This document shows, piece by piece, positions 53,935-64,000 of a stretch of 64,000 bases of DNA. The notes under the pieces were generated by a model. The model made no database searches. It worked only from the letters and a program-made list of their open reading frames with translations, and was not told the DNA's origin. The position numbers and the translations under genes are program-made. Origin of the DNA: Pogona vitticeps (taxonomy: Eukaryota; Chordata; Lepidosauria; Squamata; Agamidae); the NCBI RefSeq assembly GCF_051106095.1, contig NC_135783.1, forward strand, positions 211,750,472-211,814,471, written 5' to 3'. How positions within the stretch are numbered: position 1 is the first letter of the stretch; each line of letters opens with the position of its first letter.

Positions 53935-54372
53935 TAGGTGTTAAGATAGCCAGGAGAGGCCTTTCTCTCAGTCCCACCACCCTCACAGGTGAGTTTGGTG
54001 GAAACACGGGAGAGGGCCGTCTCTATGGCTGTTCCCAGACTCTGGAACTCCCTCCCACTGGAGGCCAGGCTGGCCCCATCTTTGCTGTCCTTCCACAAGC
54101 AGGCAAAGACCTTTCTCTTCAGCTTTCCCTCAGTGCTTGGCTGCCTGTGTGGGGTTTTATAAATGGATTGTTGAGCTTTATTGCTTATACATGTGATTTT
54201 AGTATTGATTTTATTTACCATTTTAAAAATAATATTTAATTCCTTTAAAAATATTTGTATACTTACTATTTTTAGCTTTCAAAGACTGTCTTTTAATTGC
54301 TGTAAGCTGCCTGGGGGGTCCTTTTAAGGAGAAAGGCGGGGTAAACGTATTTTAAATAACTAAATAATAAGA
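53935..54372 (+). mobile_element. L2-type LINE 3' end
   Basis: GGGAGAGGGCCGTCTCTATG, CTCTGGAACTCCCTCCCACTG, CAGGCAAAGACCTTTCTCTTC, AT-rich stretch, then GTAAGCTGCCTGGGGGGTCC and AAGGCGGGGTAAA with a (TAAATAA) tail. Same blocks as the antisense copy at 14876. Confidence 0.85.
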
Positions 54373-54780
54373 CAGATGGAAGAACATCATGTAATACCAA
54401 GCAGCCAGCTGTCTGCAGAAAGTTATTACTTTGGACTATAAACTCCCCAAATCCCCTTAGCAGAAGAAATTGGGGGAAATTTATTTCTGAATTGCATCTT
54501 CTAGAATCCTTCCCTACTGTCTGGGAAATTATATGGCTAATTGTTCCTTTTCCAAGCTCTGCCGGGCAATGCAGGGAGTTTGCAGTCCAATCTAGAATTT
54601 TTTCTGTAGTAACGTCTTGCTGGTACTGCAACCCTGGCTGGACATCTTGTTCCTGCAACCAGGGCAGCTGCTGGAAACCAGCTGTGAGTCCTTGCCTTGG
54701 GTGACAATGGCCAGGACTGTTCCTTCCACAACTCTAAGGAAAGAAAGTTCACTATCGCAGCCATTAAGACATGTGTGAAA
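54373..54780. other. No recognisable gene or repeat
   Basis: Nothing recognised. Confidence 0.45.
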
Positions 54781-54966
54781 CAGGGATGGAGACTCGTCGT
54801 CAAGTCTAACTTAAGTTGCACTGGTGACTGGACTCATTTTTTCCCCTCTCTCCAATGACGTTGATTGGACTTGAGACTTGGAACCCACCCACCCCTCCCT
54901 TTGGGGGGGGGGAAGCTTGTTTTTAATAGGGACTCGGACTTGGGACCAAAGATTTGCCAACGTCCC
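54781..54966 (+). repeat. Unclassified dispersed repeat, copy 2
   Basis: GATTGGACTTGAGACTTGG, AACCCACCCACCCCTCCC, GGGACTCGGACTTGGGACC, then AAAGATTTGCC. These blocks recur in order, on the opposite strand, at 21006-21180. Confidence 0.55.
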
Positions 54967-55170
54967 TGGTGCGAAAGCTACCGGGCTTGCCTCTATTCAG
55001 CACAAATGTGAAGTCAGAAGGTTTTTTTCATTTGTTTCTGGGAAATTACGGCACTTGCAACTGCGTCAGTTTTAAAGGGGAATCCAGACAACAGTGCTGC
55101 ACTCCTGCCTCTGGGATCTCCGTCCTTTTACAGGGCTGCAGTTGCAATGCAAGTGAAATGTAGTCTCTCT

Positions 55171-55189
55171 CCCCCCCCCCCCCCCCCCC
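55171..55189. repeat. C19 homopolymer
   Basis: Nineteen C residues after (TC)n. The length is probably unreliable in sequencing. Confidence 0.95.
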
Positions 55190-55576
55190 GGTTTATCGAG
55201 TATTCACTACATTCCTGACACAAACTGAAAAGCAAACAAACAAATCAAGCATCAGGCTTGTAAACCAGATTAATCCCCTCAGGATAAAGCGTGTGCTGTC
55301 GGAGGAGCATTTTCTACCAAGATAGATCTTGTAAAAGAATAAAACAAGGGACGGGTTTATAATGAGACTGCTGCTTACATTTGTATTTTGCATCAGCAAA
55401 TTTGATAGACACAAGTTCCTTTGGGCTGAAATCTAATCTCCATCTCTTTCTGTTACCTCGAATGTTTAGTCTATTAAAGTGTTAGACTTAAAAGCATTTT
55501 TACAGCAAAGTGCAAATGTTAACCTAACACTACTATTGACTGCCAAGGAAGATCTTTTTTTAAAGAACGCATGCAT

Positions 55577-55578
<2 letters not shown>

Positions 55579-55609
<31 letters not shown>
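55579..55609. repeat. (AG)n microsatellite, about 15 units
   Basis: Uninterrupted AG dinucleotides. Confidence 0.95.
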
Positions 55610-55612
<3 letters not shown>

Positions 55613-55727
55613 TGAAGTATGCCATCTTGTGGTCTGTTGAAAACTGCTCTAATGTTTTCCTTCTGCAGTTTGCTACAATTCCACTGCTGAAATCCAAACC
55701 TCTGGCTATAAAAGTTCCCCCAATCCA

Positions 55728-55803
55728 TTTCCATGGCTGAGTGTAGATTTGAACCCAGGCCTCCTGAGTCCTAGCCCATCACTCTATCCACTACACCATA
55801 CTG
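55728..55803 (-). mobile_element. Sauria-type SINE head, antisense
   Basis: The minus strand reads TATGGTGTAGTGGATAGAGTG, then CTAGGACTCAGGAGGCCTGG, then GTTCAAATCTACACTCAGCC, a tRNA-like head with A and B boxes. The BovB-type tail is missing. Confidence 0.75.
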
Positions 55804-57503
55804 GGTATCGGGTTTGAGACAGTCTGCCTTAAAAAACAGGCTATCTAGTACATATGAAAATCACTTTAGGGATCTTGCAGGGACCTCAATCAGTTTCTCA
55901 TTTACAGCTGTATGGATTTTCACCCCCTTTGGAGGGTATGTTTGTAAAGGTCTTCCTGGATATATAAGCTGTATGCTGTGTATCACTTTGGTGGGCACCC
56001 CAGTTATTTTCTAGTGAATGGCAAGATGGCATTTCACCCAGTTTAGAGGGCATTTATATGACTCAAATTGTAGGCTCAGTCCTGTGGAGCACATTGTAAA
56101 TCACTCTGAGGACTCTTGAGGGCACTCCCTTTTATTTTATTTTATTTTTTTAGCCAACAGAGTCATATGGCTTGTCACTGAGAAGATTCTGATGAGCTGA
56201 ATCCTGAAATTTACATGTTTTGAGTCTGCCATAATTTTATGGGTGGGAGGAACTCCAGATGTTCATTAGCTGGGAGCCATGCTAGCTGGGGGATTCTGGG
56301 GGTTGTGGTCCTCTAATCAGCTGAGTGAGATGAAAAGAAGGGCTGCACAGAGAAGAAAGAAAGACTGAGGAAGGGGGTGGGACTCACGGGTTTTGGGAAG
56401 ATGTTAAGTTAGGGATATTTTAGGAACCTTGCAATTCATTTGTGAGCTCAAACAAGCTTTAGTTTAGCTGGATTGTGCTGGTTGGGGTGACTCTGGGAAC
56501 CAGGTGACTCCTCCTGTACCATAGTGGCCCCATAGTCCAGGGCCCCCCACACACAGCTGTAACAGGAAAGGTTTCCCCCTACTCCCCAGGTGCAAACATA
56601 CTCTCTCTCAATCTCTCTCTCATCCATCAGTGATAAAAAATTCTGTAGAACTCAAAATCTTGCTTTATTTGGAACCTTTTCATGAGCCAGAAGAGGTCCT
56701 GCTTGATTCCAGCGCTTTGCTCCTATGAATGGGAAACACAACTATGATTTGGAAACGCCACGATGAGCCAACTGAGGAAAACTCTTGCTGCTGCAGGAAA
56801 CAGCCTTTTCATGGGACTGCAGTCTAGGGAGGATTCTGTCTCCTCTGATCACAGGTTATAGCTACCAATTTGATGATAACTTTGAATTTTTGGTCAAATA
56901 ATTTCATAATCCAGCTTTGCTGATGTGAAAACTGGCATCAGCCCCATGTTCTTCTGCTGCAAGTCCACTGCAAGCGGCCAGAGGTTCAACAGGACCATGA
57001 CAGAGCTGTAGGGGACCGTACCAAACCTGGGGCTTCAGGGAAGCAGATCTTTGTAAATGGATGGCTTTTTTTAACCTCTTGTCTCATGCAGAATCCATTA
57101 TGCCTTCCTGGCCATCTTGACAACCCCAACCATGGCCATCTCATTGGGTCCAGTTTTGGACTTTCTCCCTGAATCCCAAATTTTGTCTTTGCTTGATGCA
57201 GAGCTCTGTAGAACCTGATTTTACAACTTAATAGTGATTCAACAGAGGTGTTGCTTAAAGCTAGGAGTCTGTAACTAATTATTAAGATTCATCTAAAGGT
57301 GAAGCCAGCAGCTCTGTTCCACCCTACCCCCTGCAAAAACTAAGGGCAGGGACATGGGTGGTGTGTTGCCCAAGCTCTCTCTCTCTCTCTGTCTGTCTGT
57401 GTGTGTGCATCAGATTGAAATTGAGGAGATAAACCCTGTGCGTAGAACACCAGCCCCTGTGGAAAGTCCGAATATTCCTGCTGCCATGAGCAATGGACAA
57501 TGA
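55804..57503. other. No recognisable gene
   Basis: Contains a (CT)n(TGTC)n(TG)n tract at 57374-57410 and a GGAACTCCAGATGTTCATTAG patch near 56250, faintly like a MITE end. Nothing else recognised. Confidence 0.4.
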
Positions 57504-57506
57504 TTA

Positions 57507-57956
57507 GAGATGGGATATTCATATTTGTCTCCCAGGGGAGACGAATGCAAATACTGCCATCACAGGTGGCTGGGCCCTTTGGACCCCCACCCCAGTACAG
57601 GCAGGTCCCACTTACCGCTCGCAGTGTGCACAATCATCATCATTAGAGCCGTGCCAATCACGGAAGTAGCCTGGTCGGAGCTTCCCTGCCTTCCTGCATT
57701 GTCAGCTGAGTGGAGAGCCTTGTCATCCCACTTCCTGGCCGGAGTGGTCAGCAGTGCAGGGAGGCAGAGAAGACCCAGCCGAGCTACTTCTGCAATTGGT
57801 GCAGCACAAACAATGACAGCGGCACATGCTGTGCTGTGAGTGGTAAGTGGATCGGCTGGTCCTGGGGGGGGGGGCAGGTCAAAAGGGCCTAGTCACTCTA
57901 TGGTGGTGATATTCATATTAATCTCTCCCAGAAGACAAATATGAATATCCCATCTC
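57507..57956. mobile_element. MITE with long perfect inverted ends, TA target
   Basis: Including the TA on each side, 57505-57530 and 57933-57958 are a perfect 26-bp inverted repeat (TAGAGATGGGATATTCATAT...). The internal 400 bp is moderately GC-rich, with no transposase motif. A TA target fits Tc1/mariner/pogo-type elements. The family is unknown to me. Confidence 0.8.
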
Positions 57957-58135
57957 TAGTATCAATGACAACTATGAGGACTGTGGCAACTGTGGGAGCT
58001 TAGCTAATGTAGGGAAACTGGCGGGAAAGTAGGTTAGAAAATAAGAGAAATAAATACATGGAAGCCTGTGGCCTCTGGCATTGATTTGGTAGCCTCAAGT
58101 GATGGTGGCAAGTGTATGAAGCCTGAAATTCTCTA

Positions 58136-58380
58136 CAGTGGACCCTTGACTTACAGACTTTTTGAGTTACAGACTTCTCTGGCCGCAAAATTTAGGTTTG
58201 ACTTGCAGACTAAGATTTGATTTACAGACCAGAAAAAAACCAAAATGGAACAAAAACGGCCTGTTACAGGATTAATCGGTTTTCAATGCACTGTAGGTCA
58301 ATGGAGACTTGACTTACAGACTTTTTGACCTGAGAACCGTCTTCCAATACGGATTAAGTTCTCAAGTCAAGACCCCACTG
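58136..58380. mobile_element. pogo/Tigger-like MITE, 245 bp
   Basis: Ends CAGTGGACCCTTGACTTACAG and AAGTCAAGACCCCACTG, with TA at 58134-58135 and 58381-58382. The body is nearly identical to 40077-40337 but lacks its extra 16-bp block. Confidence 0.9.
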
Positions 58381-58382
58381 TA

Positions 58383-60604
58383 TAGCGCTGGCTCGATACA
58401 CAAGACTCAAGGAGCAGCAAGCGAGCTGCCCTTCGAGAGCAATATGTCAACAGGCTAACGAAGGAATCATTAAAAAGGTAGGATTTAAAAAGTCAGGTGG
58501 GGCTGGCTTGTCAGTAAGCCTTCCTGTTGAACGAGTGTTGGTTTTTATCAGAGTTCACTGTGCACCTGCAAATATGGACCACTAAATTTCTGCAGCTTCC
58601 TTCCTTCCTTTTCTCTCTGCTTTAAAAATAATGTTCTTCAAAACAGAGTTTGCCTGAAACATGTCTTAAGAGCGTTCTTCCCCTTCCTGCCACCAGCGAG
58701 CCAAAGTCAGCCCCAAGTCATGCCTTCTGGCTCGCCAGGTAGCCTGGGAACATGACCTTTCTGGGCACTACTAGGTGGGCACGCCAGACAGAAAAGGAAG
58801 CCTATTTTTATTCAGCTGCAGGTTGGCGGCCAGAGAAAAGTGATGGGCTCCCAACCAGCTTTGTGGGTCACCACTTAAGCAGGCTTTCTTTAAAGCAAAG
58901 CTGCCACTCAAGCAGTTACTAAAAATGTAATTTAAAAATCGATGGGGGCTGGCTGATGGCAGATCGCACTGCCTATTATTCACCCTGTGCTAATTGAGTG
59001 TAGCAGTGCCTTCCCAGGCATGAAATGAAAAGAAATCGAAAACACGCATTTGCGGAACCACAGTGCATAGGAAAATATGTCTTTCTTGATCCAGGGAGAT
59101 GTATAGAAAAGTTTATGAGGTCGCAGAACAGTGATAGTGATGGGGAATCCTTTCCAGAAAAGGGTGGAAATCAAACACAGAGGTACAGTTCAAGAGCAGA
59201 GATGGAAACTTAGTAGGAAAAACATTCTACTTTGGTTATTTTTTAGAGAGCCCCAAATTTTAATTCCGTTAAATTGAAAGGGGCAAAATTTTAGCAGCAA
59301 TGTTAAATTCCTGTTTAAGTTAAGTCACTCTGCCTAAAGCCTTGCCACAAACATGTAGCAAAATCCCATTCATTATTTTCCATCATTCACAGGAGAGTCT
59401 TTTGTTTTTCTTAGAGGGCTTAATCTGAATTATGGGGTATAAGGGCTGACTCTTAAAACTCAAACTATATGGATTTACAATTTCTGCAATGTCCATTAGC
59501 CTTCCCATTTGTTCATTTGGAAAATCCCTTTTCAACACCATGCTTACTTCTACACTTACACAACTGTATATGCCTCACTCAAGATCATTTAACAGAGATG
59601 ACTTGCTCATTACGATTTCCAAGACTGAGATTTAATTTTGAGCTTCAAAAGTGCTATCAGTCTCTTCCCTGATGTATGACCAAATTTTATTTTGCAAAAT
59701 CTCAGAGGCAGTTCTGCTAGTTATTATAACAGCCAAAGCAAAAACAATTCATAGGCCATGGAGGAACTAAATACTGATTACTGATGCCTTTTATATTGTC
59801 TTAAATTTGCACTATGACTCCTTCCTACCTTTGTTAAGTACTTGTAACTAATTAAGGTTGTATGCTATATCCACTTACACTGAATTCAGTAGAAATCAGT
59901 TCTGAGTAGAAGTATTAAAAGCTTGTAGTATAAATGACTGTAATCCCCACTTCATCTAGAAGGGTGCAATTTTAGAAGGGAGATAACTTTTTAATCACTG
60001 AGATTATTCTCACCTCCTTTAAATCACCCAAATATGAACAGCAACCATTGCTAAAGACATATCTGCACATACTCTCTTCTCAGAGGGGAGAAAGGCAACA
60101 TTTCTATGGAAAGGGGATCAAAATCTGACCAAGTGCACCCACCCCAAGTTCAGAAAGACCAGTCCCAGAAGGAATTTGCTGCTTAGGGAGATGACAGAAG
60201 TCACTGCATGGGAGTTCAAAGGGAAAATCCACGAACAATTCAGAAGACCCTTAGGGAGTTTGATCAGCATGGCATGTACTCATGAACTTCAACCCATGCA
60301 GCCCTGATGCATTGACAAATTCAGAGTAATTTTATCTCTCTCTCTCAGATTTCTTATGTGAACCAAACCTCTGGGAGGCAAACTGAGAGGGGAGTAACTC
60401 TGTCTGCAACCTTTGCTTCTCAAACTCTGCTGCCTTTGGCACTGGTGTGAGGAACAGTGAAGTGGACAGCCAGTGGAGACTCCGACAGGAGAAATTTGCA
60501 GCCTTCAGAATTACTTCTAAGGTTTTTCCTAAAAAAGTGATATACTAATGTAAACCAGTTTACATTTCAACTTGACATGGAACCAGTTCCAGCTCTTTTG
60601 TTGT
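58383..60604. other. No recognisable gene or repeat
   Basis: About 2.2 kb of unique-looking DNA. 58900-59210 is repeat-free and compact (CATGAAATGAAAAGAAATCG, GCATTTGCGGAACCACAG), a weak conserved-noncoding candidate. Confidence 0.35.
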
Positions 60605-63486
60605 TGTTTAGTCATTTAGTTATGTCTGACTCTTCGTGACCCCATGGACCAGAGCACGCCAGGCCCTCCTATCTTCCACTGCTTCCCGGAGTTGGGTCAA
60701 ATTCATGTTGGTAGCTTCGATGACACTGTTCAACCATCTCATCCTCTATCAACCCCTTCTCCTCTTGCCTTCACACTTACCCAATATCAGGGTCTTTTAC
60801 AGGGAGTCTTCTCTTCTCATGAGATGGCCAAAGTATTGGAGCCTCAGCTTCAGGATCTGTCCTTCCAGTCCTTCGGGGTTGATTTCCTCCAAAATGGATA
60901 GGTTTGTCCTCTTTGCAGTCCAGGGGACTCTCAAGACTCTCTTCCAGCACCACAATTCAAAAGCATCAATTCTTCGGCAGTTGGCCTTCTTTATGATCCA
61001 GCTCTCACTTCCATACATCACTACTAGAAAAAAACCATAGCTTTGACTATGCTGGCCTTTGTCAGCAAGGTGATGTCTCTGCTTTTTAAGATGCTGTCTA
61101 GGTTTGTCATTGCTTTCCTCCCAAGAAGCAGGGATATTTTAATTTTATGGCTGCTGTCACCATGGAGCTGAAGAAAGTAAAATCTGTCACTGCCTCCATA
61201 TCTTCCCCTTCTATTTGCCAGGAGGTAATGGGACCCGTGGCCATGATCTTAGTTTTTTTGATGTTGAGCTTCAGGCCATTTTTTGCACTCTCCTTCACAC
61301 TCATTACAAGGTTCCTTAATTCCTCCTCATTTTCTGCCATCAGAGTGGTATCATCTGCACATCTGAGGTTGTTGATATTTCTTCCAGCAATCTTAATTCC
61401 GGTTTGGGATTCATCCAGTCTTGCCTTTTGCATGATGTATCCTGCATATAAGTTAAATAAGCAGGGAGACAATATACAGCCTTGTCATACTCCTTTCCCA
61501 ATTTTGAACCAATCAGTTGTTCCATATCCAGTTCTAACTGTTGCTTCCTGTCCCACATATAAATTTCTCAGGAGATAGATAAGGTGGTCAGGCACTCCCA
61601 TTTCTTTAAGAACTAGCCATAGTTTGTTGTGGTCCACACAGTCAAAGGCTTTTGCATAGTCAATGAAGCTGAAGTCGATGTTTTTCTGGAACTCTCTGGC
61701 TTTCTCCATGATCCAGCACATGTTAGCAATTTGGTCTCCAGTTCTTCTGCCCCTTCAAAATCCAGCTTGTACTTCTCGGTCCACATACTGCTGAAGCCTA
61801 CCTTGGAGGATTTTGAGCATAACCTTGCTAGCATGTGAAATGAGTGCAATTGTACGGTAGTTGGAGCATTCTTTGGCACTGCCCTTCTTTAGGATTGGGA
61901 TGTAGACTGATCTTTTCCAATCCTCTGGCCACTGCTGCGTTTTCAAACTTGCTGGCATATTGAGTCTAGCACCTTAACAGTGTCATCTTTTAAGATTTTA
62001 AATAATTCAACTAGAATGCCATCACCTCCACTGGCCTTGTTGTTAGCCATAGTTTCTAAAGCCCACTTGACTTCACTCTCCAGGATGTCTGGCTCAAGGT
62101 CAGCAATCACACTATCTGGGTTGTCCGGGACCTCCAGATGTTTCTGGTATAATTCCTCTGTGTATTCTTGCCACCTCTTCTTGATGTCTTCTGTTTCTGT
62201 GAGGTCCCTACCATTTTTGCCCTTTATCATGCCCATCTTTGCACAAAATGTTCCTCTAATATCTCCAAATTTCCTGAACACATCTCTGGTTTTTCCATTT
62301 CTGTTATTTTCCTCTATTTCTTTGCATTGTTCATTTAAGAAGGCCCTCTTGTCTCTCCTTGCTATTCTTTGCAAGTCTGCATTCAATTTTCTGTAACCTT
62401 CCCTATCTCCCTTACATTTTGTTTCCTTTCTCTTCTCTGCTATTTATAAGGCCTTGTTGGACAGCCACTTTGCTTTCTTGCATTTCCTTTTCTTTGGGAT
62501 GGTTTTTGTTGCTGCCTCCTGTACAATGTTACGAGCCTCCATCTATAGTACTCTGTCCACCAAATCTAATTCCTTAAATCTGTTTTTCATTTCCACTGTG
62601 TATTCTTAAGGGATTTGGTTTAGATTATACCTGACTAGTCCAGTGGTTTTTCCTACTTTCTTCAGTTTGAATTTTGCTATAAGAAGCTGATGATCAAAGC
62701 CACAATCAGCTCCAGGTCTTGTTTTTGCTGACTGTATAGAGCTTCTCCTTCTTTGGCTGCAGGGAATATAATCAATCTGATTTCGGTATTGCCCATCTGG
62801 TGATGTCCATGTGTAGTCTCCTCTTCTGTTGTTGGAAAAGAGTGTTTGTTCTCTTGACAAAACTCTAATAGCCTTTGCCCTGCTTTGTTTTGAATTCCAA
62901 GGCCAAATTTACCTGTTGTTCGTTTTATCTTGACTCCCTACTTTAGCATTCCAGTCCCCTAAAATGAGAAGAACATCTTTCTTTGGTGTCAGTTCTAGAA
63001 GGTGTTGTAAGTCTTCATAGAACTGGTCAATTTCGGCCTCTTTAGCATTGGTGGTTGGTGCATAAACTTGGATTACTATGATGTTGAAAGGTCTGCCTTG
63101 GATTTGTATTGAGATCATTCTATCATTTTTTGAGATTGTATCCCAGTACATCTTTTCCCATTCTTTTGTAGACTATGAGGGCTACTCCATTTCTTCTACG
63201 GGATTCTTGCCCACAATAGTAGATATGATAATTGTCTGAATTGAATTTGCCCATTCCCATCCATTTTAGTTCACTGATGCCCAGGATGTCAATGTTTATT
63301 CTTGCCATCTCCTGTTTGACCACCTCCAGCTTCCCAAGGTTCATAGATCTTACATTCCAGGTTCCTATGCAGTATTTTTCTTTACAGCATCGGACTTTCC
63401 TTTCACTTCCAAGAGCGTCCGCAGCTGAGAGTCCTTTCGGCTTTGGCCCAACCACTTCATTAGCTCTGGAGCTACTTGTACTTGTC
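60605..63486 (-). mobile_element. BovB LINE, antisense, nearly full coding length
   Basis: On the minus strand the element runs from the endonuclease start near 63486 to the BovB tail at 60605 (GGTCACGAAGAGTCAGACAT, then ACTAAACAACAACAA). It is about 2.9 kb. Its 5' end abuts a sense BovB in a head-to-head join. The coding region is broken in many places. It differs from the neighbouring sense copy at many residues, so the two are not a simple inverted duplication. Confidence 0.93.
60640..63486 (-). pseudogene. BovB endonuclease-reverse transcriptase, decayed
   Basis: The minus strand first shows the endonuclease: IGTWNVRSMN, LGISELKWMG (catalytic Glu), LLILGDWNAKVGS, and FDHQLL where SDHQLL is expected. 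A linker follows (RRDKRAFLNEQCKEIEENN), then RT: NNKASGGDGILVELF, YRTIALISHASKVM, FIDYAKAFDCVDH, LRCADDTTL where YADD is expected, and YGSESWIIKKA. There are at least six stops or frame changes. The Ser and Tyr replacements hit conserved catalytic motifs, so it is dead even where open. This is the same protein family as the 10.5-kb copy, here with its endonuclease. Confidence 0.9.
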
Positions 63487-63498
63487 AAGGACAAGTAC
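63478..63498. repeat. 21-bp palindrome at the head-to-head BovB junction
   Basis: GTACTTGTC, three bases AAG, then GACAAGTAC: perfect 9-bp arms. It spans the point where antisense BovB sequence stops and sense BovB begins. Confidence 0.85.
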
Positions 63499-64000
63499 AT
63501 TCAACATCACAATAGTCCAAGTTTATGCACCAACCAGCATTGCTGAGGAGACTGAAATTGAACAATTCTATGAAGATTTACAACACCTTCTAGAACTGAC
63601 ACCAAAGAAAGATGTTCTTCTCATTCTAGGGGACTGGAATGCTAAAGTAGGGAGCCAAGAGATAAAAGGAACAACAGGGAAGTTTGGCCTTGGAGTTCAG
63701 AACGAAGCAGGACAAAGGCTAATAGAGTTTTGTCAAGAGAATAAGCTGGTCATCACAAACACTCTTTTCCAACAACACAAGAGGCGACTCTACACATGGA
63801 AATCACCAGATGGGCAATATCGAAATCAGATTGATTATATTCTCTGCAGCCAAAGATGGAGAAGCTCTATACAGTCAGCAAAAACAAGACCTGGAGCTGA
63901 CTGCGGTTCTGATCATCAGCTTCTCATAGCAAAATTCAAGCTTAGACTGAAGAGAGTAGGAAAAACCACTGGGCCACTCAGGTATAATCTAAACCAAATC
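63487..64000 (+). mobile_element. BovB LINE, sense, cut by the window end
   Basis: BovB sequence begins within the endonuclease region at about 63487-63497 and runs to the last base. It is 5' truncated (the N-terminal part of the endonuclease is absent) and continues outside the window. Confidence 0.9.
63497..64000 (+). CDS. BovB endonuclease, partial, unbroken frame
   Basis: 168 codons without a stop, from TFNITIVQVYAPTS to the window end. They cover the latter part of the APE-type endonuclease that nicks target DNA: ELTPKKDVLLILGDWNAKVGS (Asp-x-Asn catalytic pair), NTLFQQHKRRLYTWKSPDG, QIDYILCSQRWRSS, then the intact GSDHQLLIAKF (Ser-Asp-His). It then enters the linker GPLRYNLNQI. There is no ATG at its beginning because of 5' truncation, so it is easily missed. 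Motifs lost in the antisense neighbour (FDHQLL there) are kept here, which marks a younger copy. Confidence 0.88.

Larger units (their letters stand above)
54967..55727. other. Unique-looking DNA with a poly-C run
   Basis: C19 run at 55171-55189. No gene recognised. Confidence 0.45.

Noticed and set aside
60605-64000. Twin-primed inversion of a single BovB
   Set aside because: The inverted part reaches the 3' tail and overlaps the sense part in element coordinates, and the overlapping endonuclease segments differ at many residues.

Overview
The window looks like nuclear DNA of a squamate reptile, most likely a lizard. It holds BovB (RTE-clade) LINEs, tRNA-derived SINEs with BovB-type 3' ends (Sauria/ACA type), other SINEs with CR1- or L2-type tails, Penelope-like elements, CR1 and L2 remnants, a DIRS-like fossil, and hAT-like and TA-target MITEs. 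I found no host protein-coding exon, no functional tRNA or rRNA gene, and nothing prokaryotic. The species cannot be told from the sequence alone.

Left part (1-10104): a head-to-tail array of one Ty3/Gypsy-type LTR element with a 4053-bp period. Units share LTRs (LTR-internal-LTR-internal-LTR), and the array runs off the left edge of the window. Units look almost identical by eye, with one base difference noticed. The domain order, integrase before RNase H, points to the Gmr1-like branch. The element is a broken fossil, shorter than a whole relative. The array stops abruptly in a degenerate tandem repeat of about 120-135 bp.

Middle part (10.4-60.6 kb): ordinary interspersed-repeat DNA. A 5'-truncated BovB at 10513-12013 has an 11-bp target duplication and an 18-nt copied filler at its 5' junction, and it sits inside an older antisense RTE-type element. 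A second older antisense RTE at 24.8-26.2 kb is split by a hAT element with a perfect 8-bp duplication. Others include Penelope remnants in both orientations, a DIRS-like fossil next to an antisense CR1 endonuclease fragment, three related pogo/Tigger-like MITEs, a palindromic hAT MITE, a TA-target MITE with 26-bp perfect inverted ends, a long compound microsatellite on an L2 tail, and an RTE-type LINE of another lineage (43.4-46.6 kb) split by a SINE. A GC-rich antisense coding-like block at 35.4-36.3 kb stays unassigned.

Right part (60.6-64.0 kb): two BovB copies meet 5' to 5' at about 63487. A 21-bp palindrome lies at the junction. The left, antisense copy is nearly full length but decayed. 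The right, sense copy has an unbroken 168-codon endonuclease frame running off the window.

The elements relate to each other as parasites and hosts. BovB-type LINEs probably supplied the machinery for the Sauria-type SINEs, CR1/L2-type LINEs for the other SINEs, and unseen autonomous transposases for the MITEs. All calls come from reading the sequence. Family names rest on recognised motifs, not on database searches.
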